Origin: Cryphonectria parasitica EP155
Lineage: Eukaryota; Ascomycota; Sordariomycetes; Diaporthales; Cryphonectriaceae
Length of the DNA: 64,000 nucleotides
Reading direction: 5' to 3'
Assembly (NCBI RefSeq): GCF_011745365.1
Contig: NW_024468909.1
Span: 5,952,001 to 6,016,000, forward strand
How positions within the stretch are numbered: the first letter of the stretch is position 1; every line of letters starts with the position of its first letter. Position numbers and translations under genes: made by a program. This document shows positions 1 to 11,570 of the stretch, one piece after another. The notes under the pieces were generated by a model. That model saw nothing but the letters and a program-made list of their open reading frames with translations, ran no database searches and was not told the DNA's origin.

Positions 1-3000
1 GGCTATGGCCAGCATCTCTCGGGGCCCCGGCCGCCGCCCGGGAGACATCTGTCCAACATGACCATGGCAACGACCGGCCGCTCGACGCAGCTCCAGCAAT
101 GGGGTCCCGCCAGGGATAGCGGGTATACCGATTCTCATAATTCAAAATATAGTGCCTACGCGCCATCGATAGGAAGAAGCTCAGCAGACCAATCTAGCAT
201 GCTTTCAGGTAATGGCGGATCCTATGACCTTTCCAACCTATCCAGTCGCTCATCCAGACCAGCACTGCCCAGCGCCTCTTCCCAGAGTAGCTACTCCTCT
301 CACATTTCCACTCGGGAATCCCAGCGCCTGACCAAGTTTCCAGGAGGCCTCTCGCCGACCAGTCCCAACGATGCTTTCAACTTCCCTAAGCCCGACGACA
401 AGCTGATCGACCAGATGTTCCTCCAGCTGATGCAAAAGCGCGGCTGGCACAACCTCCCGGAGCAGGCCCAGCGTCAGATGCTGGCCTACCCCTCCGCGAA
501 GAAATGGACCCTGATCTACCAGGACAGACTCACCGAGTGGCAGGGCGAGCAGAAGAGGAGAATTTCGACGAAGCCGGGCTCCTATCAGACTTTCGACATC
601 GCAGCGTCCGCTGCGGAGGAGGGCAGTCCCGAATGGTACGTTAGGAAGGTCATGGACAACAGTCTTGATACCAAGGGCCTAGGAAGTCTGGAGGTCAACC
701 TGCGGACGCAGCAGATCGGGTGGGTGAGGCGTTTTATCGAATGTCAAGGCCAGGTCGCCCTGACGACTCTTCTTTTAAAACTGAACCGAAAGCAAGCAGC
801 CGGGCCGGCAGCACCAGACGGTGCAAAAGCGCACCACGGCGATGCTAAGAGCCTCGACCGGGAGTACGATATCGTGAAGTGTCTGAAGGCGCTCATGAAT
901 AACAAGTTCGGCGCAGACGATGCTCTGGCTCACCAACAGGTTATTATAGCATTGGCGACATCCCTCATCTCGCCGAGGTTAAGCACCCGGAAGCTGGTCA
1001 GCGAGGTCTTGACCTTCTTGTGTCATTGGGGCGACGGCGATGGCCATGTCAAAGTCATCCAGGCAATGGACAATGTCAAGAACCAGCACAACGAAAATGG
1101 CCGGTTTGACGCCTGGATGCGGCTTGTGGAGGTGACTGTCGACGGCCGAGGCAAGATGGGTAGCTTGGTCGGCGCCAGCGAGGAGGTTCGCAGTGGTGGT
1201 GTGGGCATGGAGAACCTGCTGATGGAATATGCCGTCGCGACGCTCATCCTCATCAACATGATTATCGACGCGCCGGAGAAGGACCTCCAGCTGCGGATGC
1301 ACATCCGCGCCCAGTTTGGAGCCTGCGGCATCAAGCGCATCCTGAGCAAGATGGAGTCGTTCCAGTACGACCTCATAGACAAGCAGATCGAGCGATTCCG
1401 CACCAACGAGGCCATCGACTACGAGGACATGCTCGAGCGGGAGAACAGCAGCATCAAGGACAGCATAGAAGCCGAAGTTAAGGACCTCACCGATCCTGTC
1501 CAGATCGTGGATGCTATCCAGATGCGCTTGCAAGGCACGAAGACGAACGACTACTTCGTTTCTGCGCTGCAGCATCTGCTCCTCATCAGGGACAATGATG
1601 GAGAGGAGAGGCTGAGGATGTTCCAGCTTGTGGACTCGATGCTGAGCTATGTCGCCATGGACCGGCGGCTGCCGGACATGGACCTAAAACAGAGCCTCAA
1701 CTTCACGGTCCAGAGTCTCCTGGACAAGCTGCACACGGACTCTGAGGCTCGGCAGGCCCTTGATGAGGCTCTGGAGGCCCGGCAGATAGCAGAAGCCGCG
1801 ATGGCCGAGAGGGACGAGGTCAAGGCGCAGCTGGAGCTCGGTGCTGACGGGCTCGTGGCGAAGCTGCAGAAGCAGCTGGACGAGCAGGCCAGGTTTATTG
1901 ACGCCCAGAAAAGACAGGCTGAAAACCTCAAGTCCGAGCTCGAAAATCTCCAGACCATCCGGGCCAAGGAAGCCCAGCGGAATGAGCTCGAGACCCGTGA
2001 ACTGTACCTCATGCTCCGGGATGCTCAAGATGTGGCGGCGTCCAAGGCTACTAATAACAGCAGCTCCTTGGGCGAGGAAGACCCGGCACGCGCCCAAGGC
2101 ATTCTTGACCGCGAGCGGCTGATGGAGCGCCTCGCTAAACAGCTCGAGCGGCAGAAGACACAGTTCAAGCTGGAGGGCAGGCGTTGGGGAGAAGAGGTGG
2201 GGCCCTCGGACGAGCTGCGTGCCCTACGAGAAGAAATGGATGGCTCCGGCCTCGACGTTCCCACGGCCAGGGATTTCACCCACAGCATGCTCGGTACCGT
2301 CAACCGCAACACCCGGGTACCCCGGAAGCGCGACTCGTCAGGCGAGCCCATTGAGGATGCTACCAGCGGGGACGAGGATGTCATTTACGAGAAGCCACGC
2401 ATGGTCGAGATTCGCAGGCCACTTCTGGATCCCAAGCAGGCTAGTGGTCTCATGGGCGAGATCAGAGGTGCGGTCAAGAAGTTTGATGCTAGTGACTCCG
2501 AGGACGACCAAGACGCGACAACAGGACCATCCCATCCCAGCCTCGAGGTCCAGTCCCCGATCACTCCCAGCGAGGACACTCCTAAGATCGAGGTCACTGG
2601 CGCCGGGGCAGCAGCACCTCCCCCTCCACCGCCACCACCGCCACCACCGCCTCCGATGCCTGGTCAACTTGCCGGTGCCCCTCCCCCTCCTCCCCCCCCT
2701 CCTCCTCCTCCGATGCCTGGTCAACTTGTAGGCGCTCCTCCTCCTCCACCGCCGCCGCCCCCACCTCCTATGCCGGGGTCGGGCTTGCTGTCGCCAGTCA
2801 CAGCAAATGGTCCACCGCCTCCTCCGCCGCCGCCTCCTCCACCAGGCACCATTGGACGGATTCCAGGCGCCCCTCCACCGCCGCCAATGCCCGGTGCTAT
2901 GCATGGTCATTTCTTGCCACAATCACCAGGACTAGCTTCCACAAATGGCATCGGGCTACCGGTTGTCAGGCCTAAGAAGAAGCTCAAGGCTCTTCATTGG

Positions 3001-4982
3001 GACAAGGTCGACGAAGCCTCCTCTACCCACTGGGCTGCACACGCTCCAACAGCAGAGGCCCGGGAGGAGAAGTATGTCGAGCTCAGCAAGAGAGGCATCC
3101 TGGACGAAGTCGAGAAGCTCTTCATGGCCAAGGAAGCCAAGAAGCTTGGTGGAGCCTCTGGTAAAAAGGATGACAAGAAGCAGATTATCTCCAATGATCT
3201 GCGGAAAGCATTCGGTAAGCGCCTCAAAACCGTGTCCTCGCCCTCGGCGTGCTGGTGTATGGTCAACTAATGTGTACAACAGAAATTGCCCTGGCCAAGT
3301 TCTCCCAGCACTCTGTTGACAAGGTGGTGCAAATGATCATTCACTGTGATAATGATGTCCTCGATAATCCCGTCGTTATGGATTTCTTGCAAAAGGATGA
3401 TATGTGCAATATCCCAGAGAACGTATCCAAGCAGATGGCGCCCTACAGCAAAGACTGGACGGGACCCGACGCCATGAACGTTGCTCGTGAGCAGGATCCG
3501 GCCGAACTTACGAGGCAAGATCAGATCTATCTGCAGACGTCGTTCGAGCTTCACTACTACTGGAAGAGCAGGATGCGCGCCCTGGCACTGACAAGGAGCT
3601 TCGAGGCCGACTATGAGGAGATCACGGACAAGATGCGACAGGTGGTCGATGTCTCCGAGTCGTTGCGGGATTCCGTGTCCTTGATGAACGTGCTCGGGCT
3701 GATCCTAGATATCGGTAATTACATGAACGACGCGAACAAGCAGGCGCGTGGTTTCAAGCTCAGCTCGCTTGCTCGGCTCGGCATGGTCAAGGACGACAAG
3801 AACCAGTCCACGCTCGCAGATCTCGTGGAGCGCATCGTTCGGCAGCAGTACCCCGAATGGGACTCGTTCGCCGACGACATCCAGGGCGTCATGACGGCGC
3901 AGAAGATCAACATCGAGCAGCTGCAGACCGACGCCAAGAAATACATTGATAACGTCCGGAACGTCCAGATGTCGCTCGACAGCGGCAACTTGTCTGATCC
4001 TAAGAAGTTCCACCCGCAGGACCGCGTCTCTCAGATCGTGCAGCGCTGCATGAAGGAGGCCAGGCGCAAGGCCGAGCAGATGGACCTGTACCTGGAGGAG
4101 ATGTTGAGGACCTACCACGAGATCATGGCCTTCTACGGCGAAGACTCCACGGACGAGAATGCTCGCCGGGATTTCTTCGCCAAGCTGGCGCTCTTCATCA
4201 GCGAGTGGAAGAGGTCGCGTGAGAAGAACGTTACCTTTGAGAAGCAGCGCAGGATCAACGAGGAATCCATGCGCCGGAAGAACGCAAACCTCAAGGTGGC
4301 GGCCAACGGCCGGGCCGATGCGGGGCCTGTCAGCCCCAGCAGTGCAGGGGCAATGGACAGCCTGCTCGAGAAGCTGCGTGCTGCGGCGCCGCAGACAAGA
4401 AACGAGAGAGACCGCAGGAGACGTCTGTGGCTCCAGAACAAGCATCAGGTCCGGGTCGCCTCGGGCCAGAAGATACCAGATCTCAACGAGATCCCAGAGG
4501 CAGAGGCCGGGCTCCAGTCTGCCAAGAGCGTCGACAGCCATGGCACAGACGACACATCGGCCAATGGCAGTGCAGCCGGCAACCTGCTCTCGCCGACCTC
4601 GCTGGCATCGCCCAGGGAGGAGGAAGACGATGTTGCGCAGCGGGCGGCCATGTTGTTGCAGGGCATGCGAGACGGCGACGACGAGGGCGACGACAGGAGA
4701 AGGGAGGCCAGGCGCAGGACAGCGCAAGATGAGAGGAGCGCGAGGCGGAGGAGGCGAGACAAGACAACGAGCGCACGGCCACCGACAAGAGGCAGTGACA
4801 AGACAAATGGCGATGAGGCCCCACTAGACACGGAGGCCGATAAGGATGAGACGGGCAGCGTCATTGTGAACAGGCTAGAGCCAGAAAACGAAGGAGGAGG
4901 AGGAGGAGGTAGTGGGGAAGGAGAAGGAGGGGAGGGGAACGATGTACCAACACCCAGAGCACAGGAGGAGGTGACCGCTTAA
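1..4982 (+). CDS. bni1: Formin (SepA/Bni1 family), 5' end outside the window
   Basis: Nucleates and elongates linear actin filaments at hyphal tips and septa, downstream of Rho GTPases. The frame is open from base 1, so the N-terminus lies outside the window; the ATG at 58 is probably internal. Exons are 1-3214 and 3283-4982, with a 68-base GT-AG intron carrying CTAAT just before its end. Counting from the ATG at 58: a Ser-rich start; a GTPase-binding/FH3 region at about 105-500 (includes FLQLMQKRGW); a coiled coil at about 575-700; an FH1 region at about 860-955 with four long proline runs separated by PMPG spacers; FH2 from about 985 (KLKALHWDKV) across the intron to about 1390. A DAD autoinhibitory motif follows (MDSLLEKL at about 1409, then a basic RDRRRR cluster). 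The acidic/basic tail is low-complexity. The family is certain; the true start is not visible. Confidence 0.95.
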
Positions 4983-6079
4983 AGTGGTTGAACCGCCCGA
5001 GCTTCACAACAACATGGAACGCCTAGAGTTGCATCTTTTTTGTCATATAGCATATGAGCGCATTCTCAGCTACAAAAAGAGTTGGAGGAACCAGCCCACC
5101 CCAACGAATATGTGACGGAGTGAGGTGGAGAGAAAACCCTCCAGTGGGCGTGGGCGTGGGCGTGGGCGTGGGTTGTCCATGGTGGTTGCGTTGGGTCGTA
5201 TTGCTTGACAGTTCACACTTGACTATACTGTTTTAGTTTTGTCGCCTGTCTACGTACGTTACAGCTGTAAATATATAATAATGGAAAGAAAGGGCATGGC
5301 TCCGCTATTCAGAACGAGACATGGTTTATTGGTTTGGGTTTTGTTCGCATTTTCTACCTGCTCCCGCTCCCGGCGGAGAGAGGAGGGAGGATCCTTGACT
5401 TGCTGACATCATCAACCACGACAGACAGTTAGCACCTGCTATAGCAAACTACTTAGTACAAGTTTGATTGTGGTAAATTCCAACCAAACACGAACACGCG
5501 TTAGATGGGCCATAATGCAATCCTCTTGCCATGCCTCGGACGAAACGACCACCAAATCTCTTGCGCCTTGTCAGACCAGCTCACAGACCCTCATGCGAGT
5601 CTCCACAGGACAGGGCTCGAGCAAGGGTTTCGTTTGACGCGTCCAGCGCGTAGCAATGAGCGGTAAATTGCAAGTATCAACTCAACCACCACGGCTCAAT
5701 TTTTACTCTCCAGGTGAGGATGGGGATGCATTTGGAAACTTCACAAATACTTTGTTGAGATTGTTTGGCTTATTTTCACAAGTTTTTCCAGCAGACCATG
5801 CATATATCATTCGATTAATATCCCTTCTTTGACGATTCAACAGCAAAACTATGTACAGCGTATTATAATCTGGTAATGTTATAAAGGAGAGAAAAAAGAG
5901 AGAGAGAACAGAAAACGGGTGTGGTTTATAGCAACCAAATCAATTTGTGTACGAAAAAAAAGAAAGAAAAAAAAAAAGAATTCATTCCCTCCATGACCCC
6001 GAGCACCACCCTCGCAGCTCTTGGCACCAAGCCACCGACAAGATTAGAGACATTATCACTCTGGTCAGATGCTCTCCTA
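4983..6079. other. Convergent intergenic region (formin / GPI-type protein)
   Basis: Holds the 3' ends of two converging genes. It contains a GTGGGC hexamer array near 5144-5172 and an A-rich stretch near 5949-5980. No ORF here resembles a known protein. Confidence 0.6.
5144..5173 (+). repeat. GTGGGC hexanucleotide microsatellite
   Basis: Four head-to-tail GTGGGC units plus a partial fifth, about 160 bases after the formin stop codon, probably in its 3' UTR. Confidence 0.85.
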
Positions 6080-7260
6080 CTACTGATAGACAGCAACGAA
6101 CGAAACAAGGAAGCCGATGATGCCGCCGACCAAGGGAGCCAGAGAGCGGTTGGCGGACGCTGGGACGGCGGTTGGTGCCGGGGCTGTTTTGGATGCCAGT
6201 CACGGGTCAGTTATCCTGAGTGTCTCGAAGGGATGGTTGATCATGATGGGAAAGCAGGGGAGGAGGGGAAGGTGAACTGGAAGGAAAGAAGGAGAAAAGA
6301 GGATGGTCTGCACTTACCAGCTGCAGCGTTCTGACCGGAATTCGCACCGTTGTTGGCACCCGAGTTGGCACCACTGTTCGCGCCGGCGGCACCAGCAGCA
6401 CCAGCATTCGAGCCGGCGGCAGCGGCCGTTGCGGCAGCTCCAGCTCCAGCAGCAGCGTTCGCACCTCCGGCCTGTGCACCAGCAGCAGCGTTGGCGCCGG
6501 CCGCTGCATTCGCCCCAGAACCAGCACCTTTGGCACCAGCACCGGCACCGGCACCAGCACCAGCACCAGCCTTTGCTCCAGAGCCTTGGTTGTTGGCGCT
6601 AGAGCCCGAGTTGGCGCCTGAACCGGCGCCGGCACCAGCTCCAGAGCCAGAGCCCAGACCGGGAGCGGCGGGGACGGCAGCAGAACCGCCGGCTGGCGGA
6701 GCGGCCGCCTTCGAGCCAGGGCTCTCGCCAGCAGGGCAGAACTCGTACGCCGAGACGCCGGCGGGCGCAGGGCTCGGCGTGGACAGGCCCGTGACATATG
6801 GGCACGTGGTGACAGGACACGTCACGACGGCCGTGGTAGGGGTGGCGCACACGTCGCACGAGGCGGTCGTGGTGGTGAAGCCGAATGGGCAGCCCGTTGT
6901 GCTCACCTTGGGCTTCTTGCTGACGCCCTTGTACGTCTCGGTGACGTGGTAGACCTGGTCGCAGGCGCCGGTGCTGCTGTCCAGGCCCGGGTACGTCGTC
7001 TGGTAGATGTTGTAGGCGGTGCAGCCATCGCCCTGGCAGCCGCACGAGTTGCACGAGGGCGCCTCGACGTTCACCGTGGTGGGCTGGCCCTTCTCGTGCG
7101 GGCTGGTGACGTGGGGCGTGGGCCCGACGGAGAGGGTCGGGGGCACGTTGTTGTAGGCAAAACATGCTGTCACTGTGCCGATCTGGGTAATGACGGTGAC
7201 ACCCTGTGCTGCCGCCGTGGCGGCGAGGAGACTCGCCATCAGAGCTGCGGAGATTCCCAT
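6080..7260 (-). CDS. Secreted Ala/Gly-rich protein with a GPI-anchor-type C-terminus
   Basis: Probably a cell-wall or plasma-membrane surface protein. Exons, in reading order, are 7260-6318 and 6183-6080, with one GT-AG intron; the protein has 348 residues. It begins with a signal peptide (MGISAALMASLLAATAAAQG). A Cys-rich domain of about 170 residues follows, with CNSCGCQGDGC and paired TTAVVTCPVTTCPYV-type segments. Then comes about 130 residues of Gly/Ala/Ser/Asn low complexity. The second exon encodes a short Pro/Thr/Ala spacer, a small-residue site (ASAN) and a hydrophobic tail ending FLVSFVAVYQ, the pattern of a GPI attachment signal. The ATG at 7260 is chosen over one 81 bases upstream because it starts the signal peptide; the upstream stretch encodes a GT-repeat. 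The family was not recognised. Confidence 0.85.
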
Positions 7261-8713
7261 ATTGGACGGTGTGTGTGTGTGTGTGTGTGGTTTTTGAACG
7301 AGTGGACGGACAGAAGAGAAAAGAAGAGACCACGACAACAAGAATGCGTTGTGCGTGTTTGTGTGTCTAGTTGATGCTTCTGGCCTTGCTTGAAAAGCAG
7401 AAAAAAGGAGCGAGAAGAAGGGCAGGCAAAAGGATAAAGAAGAAGAAGGGGGAAAACGAGCGACTGCTTCTTGCTGAGTTTTTGAAAGAGCAAGAAGGCC
7501 TCCTGCGCAGCCTGGATCGAGAACACATGGGCTCCGTTCTTTTTAAACAAGACCAGAGAGAGGAATCCTGCTGGGAGATGAAGTCGTGGTCGGGTCCTTG
7601 GTGGGCGCGTTGGAATGCGTGACACGCCATGATGCGCAGAGAGCAGCGGCAAAAAAGAGAGGACGGGCGGCCGTCACGCCAGCATTCCTTCCAGCTACGA
7701 GAACTCAAGTCGACCTTTTCTTTTTCTTTTCTTGTATCCAAACATTGCCAATGTCTCAAACATAAACACGAGTCGCAATCAAAGAGGCAATCTGCGGCGA
7801 CGCGTTCTGAAATGCTCCGTCTTGCCTCTTCAGGACGCGTTCGGTGCGGGCTGCTGCTTGCTACTGCGGTCCTCCGGAACGAGTGTACAGCCAGAGGCAA
7901 AAGCATTCTTCCTCGAGCCACGCCCCGCCAAGAAAACTCACCGTTGATGATCATCAAAAGAGGATCCTAACGGGCCAGTAGCCTCCTGATTTGTCTGCCA
8001 AGTTAAGCAAAGTCTGCCATTTTCTTCGGCATCCTAGATCTTTTCTTGTCGAGGGTCTCGTTTCCAATAGCCCGATTTGGGCTTTCACGCGAGACATGTG
8101 CATTTCGAAGATGAGCGGCTGGACGAAAGACATGGGCCTTAAACACGTTTGGCCTCCTGGCTTTCTTTGGCCACCCGGTGAATTGTTCATTCTGACCAGA
8201 AGTTTCTTGTTCCGATCGCCTCTACAGCCGATCACTTTGCTACAGAGAAGTCACGCTCGTTTGTGATTGCATTCCCATCTCTTGTCTTGATTTTTCTTCG
8301 CACTGCACCGCAACTCTCCGTGTGTATATCTCACAAACAACTTTTCCTGAGGCCACTGGGACAAACTACTTCGAAGCTATTAATGAGAGCGAGCCCATCA
8401 CCTTAGCTATTTTTTTCTTCTTCTTTCTTTTCTTCTTATTCTTCCTCTGTCAGGCTCTCGCTCCGGCCATCTTTGTTCCTCGTGTTCGCAGGCTCCTTGA
8501 CGTGTTGTGGTGATCACTTGCATACTGTCGACTGATCTTATAAGCCCAATCCAGCCTCTCAGCCTTCTGCGAGACCCAACGCACCAAGGACAACGGCATG
8601 TTGCTTGACAAGAAGCAAGAGGTTTGTAAGGACTTGATATGAGGCGTCCAAGTCCAAACTCCTCCACAGTCCACAGCCCAAACAAAATTGTCTTGTCTCT
8701 TGAACACTACGTA
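7261..8713. other. Intergenic region with GPI-type gene promoter
   Basis: Upstream region of the GPI-type gene, with a GT dinucleotide run at about 7270-7290 just before its start codon. Long pyrimidine tracts lie near 7400-7450 and 8410-8450. ORFs here are rich in Arg/Ser/Phe and look like frames through purine- or pyrimidine-rich DNA, not genes. Confidence 0.55.
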
Positions 8714-9499
8714 TTATTGAGGATTCCCATTCATGTGTCTAAGCCGATAGTGCACAAACTCCCTCGTCCCCATGGCGCCAGCACCGAACATCCTCCTGGT
8801 CTCCCGCTGCACATCCTCCCTGTTCCTCTGCGCCAGCTCATGATTCTCCGCCAGCCTCTGGTCAAACTCCACCTGCCGAGCGTGCCACTGCGCCGCCGCC
8901 AGGTCCATCTCCAGCGACATGCCCCCCATGGGCGTGTCCTCCACAAGACCCATCGGCGCCCAGCCCCTGTCGGCCCAGCGGTCCACCTCCTCCTCCTTCA
9001 CGTACGGCCGGTACTCCTCCGCCCCCAGCACGGCCTGTCGCATCCTGCCCTCGCGCATCTTCACCGCCTGCGCGCGCCGCCACGCCTTTCCGTCCGGTGG
9101 CTGGTGGTGGTGGCGCTCGTAGGCCTGACCGGTGACGAGGCATTGTGGGGCCCATGTGCTGAACCCGACTTGCTTCGTGGGGCTTCTCACGCCCCCTCCT
9201 GTCTGCTGGTGATGTTGGTGGTGGTTTGGTACAGTCGCGTCCTTTCTTTTCCTCAGACAGCCTCTTGCAGGCTGGAGATCGCGTCTCGGTGAGTGGTGCC
9301 GCTGGGGACTGCTGCTGCCATTGCGCTCTGGTGCCCTTTGAGGTGGTGGTGGTGCTGAGAGTCCGTCGTGTCTTTCAACCACCTGCTGTTGCTGCTGCTG
9401 CTGGTGCTCCTGGCCTAGACTGGAGTGTGTTTTCATCATGCCATGCTCGAGGGCCCGCCCTGCCAGCAGGAGGCGGTCGGGGCCCCAAGTCTCGATCAT
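8714..9499 (-). CDS. Hypothetical protein, basic, Gln-rich near the N-terminus
   Basis: A single ORF of 261 residues that I do not recognise. The N-terminal third is low-complexity (a Q7 run, PPPP, many His/Ser/Arg). The middle (about 105-180) is more ordered: STWAPQCLVTGQAYERHHH, KAWRRAQAVKMREGRMRQAVLG and EEYRPYVKEEEVDRW. The C-terminal part is a probable long amphipathic helix (AAAQWHARQVEFDQRLAENHELAQRNREDVQRE, shown here in outline only by its Glu/Arg heptads). This composition, unlike the neighbouring random ORFs, suggests a real gene. The first ATG of the frame is used; an upstream exon cannot be excluded. Confidence 0.55.
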   Translation of the reverse strand: MIETWGPDRLLLAGRALEHGMMKTHSSLGQEHQQQQQQQVVERHDGLSAPPPPQRAPERNGSSSPQRHHSPRRDLQPARGCLRKRKDATVPNHHQHHQQTGGGVRSPTKQVGFSTWAPQCLVTGQAYERHHHQPPDGKAWRRAQAVKMREGRMRQAVLGAEEYRPYVKEEEVDRWADRGWAPMGLVEDTPMGGMSLEMDLAAAQWHARQVEFDQRLAENHELAQRNREDVQRETRRMFGAGAMGTREFVHYRLRHMNGNPQ

Positions 9500-10586
9500 C
9501 TACCAGTGAGGGTGGCTGCCTCGTAATGAAAGGTTGATGGCATCCTCGACGACACAAGCTGATGTTGTAGGTCAGAAAGAAAATGTGATGTTTGTGGTGT
9601 TAGTGGCAATGGTCTTCAGCTTGATCGAAAGTATGCAAGTAGTCGCATTGTTTTGTTCCAATGTCGAGGGAGAAGGACTTGGTTCGAAGCCGGAACTAAC
9701 AAGAGAGAAAGAGATGACCGAACCTGCATGTGCCAGGTGGCCTGCGGGTCCCCCTTCCATGTGGATTGGCACTGGAATGCACATGGGCGTTCAGCTTGGT
9801 GGGGCACTCTGATGGGTCAAATGCAGTTTGTCAGGATTGCAGGAAAGAATATTGGGTCAAATAGGTTCTCATTACTCTTTACTACAGTACTCTATACGCT
9901 CTGTTTCCTGGTACTCGATTGATGAAGGGCTCTTGTTATGGAATTAAACAATGGATGCCTACTGAGACTCTGGATGAGTGCTAGATTTATCTTGTGATCT
10001 TCATTTTTTTATTCTCATCCAGACCCGTGGATTCTCATGCTGCAATCACATTTCCCACGTAATTGAAAAGCAGATTCTCAAATGATTCTGAGAAGTCTTA
10101 ACAAAGTCACTAATCGTGATTGGAAAAGTGGCAAGTCATTACTTCACACTTCAGCTCTCTTCTGATTTCGATGCCCTTTCCCCCTCTAGAATTATGTTTT
10201 GAAAAAGATGTCTTTTTTTTCTTCCTTCTATTTTTATAAATAAGAAGAAGAAGGATGAGGGGGGGGAGGGTGGAAGAAAGTAATCCAGATAAATTCCCAA
10301 TAGTCGAAATAGTCATGTGGTCATAAACTTCATTCATTCTACTTGTACAAAGTTATAGGCACTGGTCACTATTGACAGTAGACCAACCGCTTTATGGTAA
10401 TCATAGCAGACAAATCCAAGAAACTCGCCCTTTTGTGATTCATCCCTGAATTACAAAAATTATGCCCTTTTAGACTCAGAAATTTGAAAGTTTCGGTGTC
10501 CACCTGCAGCTAAGGAGTTTGAGTTCAACCTTTATATTCAGGTAATATTAAAATTCTCTTGCTTTATAGGTAGTATCAAAGTCTGG
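9500..10586. other. Intergenic region, AT-rich from about 9930
   Basis: Lies between two minus-strand genes. Base composition shifts to clearly AT-rich from about 9930 to 10610, with no coding signal. It may be an old, decayed insertion, but no terminal repeats or transposase fragments were seen. Confidence 0.5.
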
Positions 10587-11570
10587 TTAAATCTCTATCA
10601 TTCTTTCTAGGTCAAATATATGGATATCTGGTCTTGGTTCCCTTGTCCGTTTTGCTTCGCGTTCAGTAACATCCTGCGGTTTGCTCCCAGGGAGGACATA
10701 GCCTCGCTGATTTGCGACCACCTGAACCGAATTCCAGAAGAAATCGGTCGTGTAGTGTGTATGCCCAAAAACCCACGCCTTGACTACCTCTAGATCCAGA
10801 CTGGGCAGCACGTCTGTTGCGAATGCGAACGTCCAAGGGTTGCTAGCATATGCCGGCGAAGACGTCCCGTCCGCGCTCGGGGCGTGGTGCGTCACAACTA
10901 TTATGTTCCTTCGATTCTTCTTCCTCCCATTAGGCTCGGCTGGTGTTGTGTTATTACTGATGCTACTGGAATGATGCAGAAGCTTGTCATGGAGCCACGC
11001 AGCTTCTTGGGCGTGTATCTCGTTGTGCTTCTCTACGGACCATGCCTTGATGTTCCTAAAGTCACTGGTCTTGGACTCGACAATCTGCTTCGCTGAAGCA
11101 GGGATGCAAGACCACAGAGTACAGCCCATGACCACCACCTGGCTAGGGCCGCCATCATCGCCATCCTGCCAGGTCCTCCGATGAAGTAGCGTCAACTTGG
11201 ACGCAAGAGATGGCTCTCGTGACAGCTCCAGAGCCCTTTCGACTCCCTCCTCGTATGTGAGCCCGTGAAACTCGTGGTTTCCGAGGACCAGGAATACGCG
11301 GTCGTAGCGGTCAACCTGCCGCCGAAGAAATTCGTGGTACTTGTCGTAGTCGACCAGGCGGCCGATGTCTCCGGCAAGCACAAGCCATGGTGCTGTGACG
11401 GGGAAATCAAACGTTGCGTACTGTTGCCCGTGCTCGAGGTGCAGGTCTGACATGATTTGGATTTGGCGAGAGCTTGAGCTTGAGGAGGACGCAGGCCCGA
11501 CTGAGCGCGATGGCAAGTCGCCGGTGATGGACATTGTGTTGGGTGGCGTCGGAAATTGGACCGCATCCAT
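10587..11570 (-). CDS. Calcineurin-like metallophosphoesterase
   Basis: A dinuclear-metal phosphoesterase of 327 residues, intronless; the substrate is unknown. All five metallophosphoesterase blocks are visible: DLH at 42-44, GD at 67-68, GNHE at 97-100, THH at 227-229 and GHTH at 269-272, so the metal-binding site looks complete. A Ser-rich stretch (28-34) precedes the domain. No signal peptide or membrane segment is seen, so it is probably cytosolic. It is divergent from the DUF2264 gene across about 800 bases. Confidence 0.9.
   Translation of the reverse strand: MDAVQFPTPPNTMSITGDLPSRSVGPASSSSSSSRQIQIMSDLHLEHGQQYATFDFPVTAPWLVLAGDIGRLVDYDKYHEFLRRQVDRYDRVFLVLGNHEFHGLTYEEGVERALELSREPSLASKLTLLHRRTWQDGDDGGPSQVVVMGCTLWSCIPASAKQIVESKTSDFRNIKAWSVEKHNEIHAQEAAWLHDKLLHHSSSISNNTTPAEPNGRKKNRRNIIVVTHHAPSADGTSSPAYASNPWTFAFATDVLPSLDLEVVKAWVFGHTHYTTDFFWNSVQVVANQRGYVLPGSKPQDVTEREAKRTREPRPDIHIFDLERMIEI

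Noticed and set aside
2338..2922. 194-codon minus-strand ORF, rich in Arg and Trp
   Set aside because: It is the shadow of the formin FH1 proline codons on the opposite strand.
7367..7957. 196-codon minus-strand ORF upstream of the GPI-type gene
   Set aside because: Ser/Arg-rich with a Phe run from a pyrimidine tract; better explained as leader or promoter DNA.
9672..9700. Possible tRNA B box (GGTTCGAAGCC)
   Set aside because: The flanking bases do not form a T stem or an acceptor stem, and no A box lies at the proper distance.
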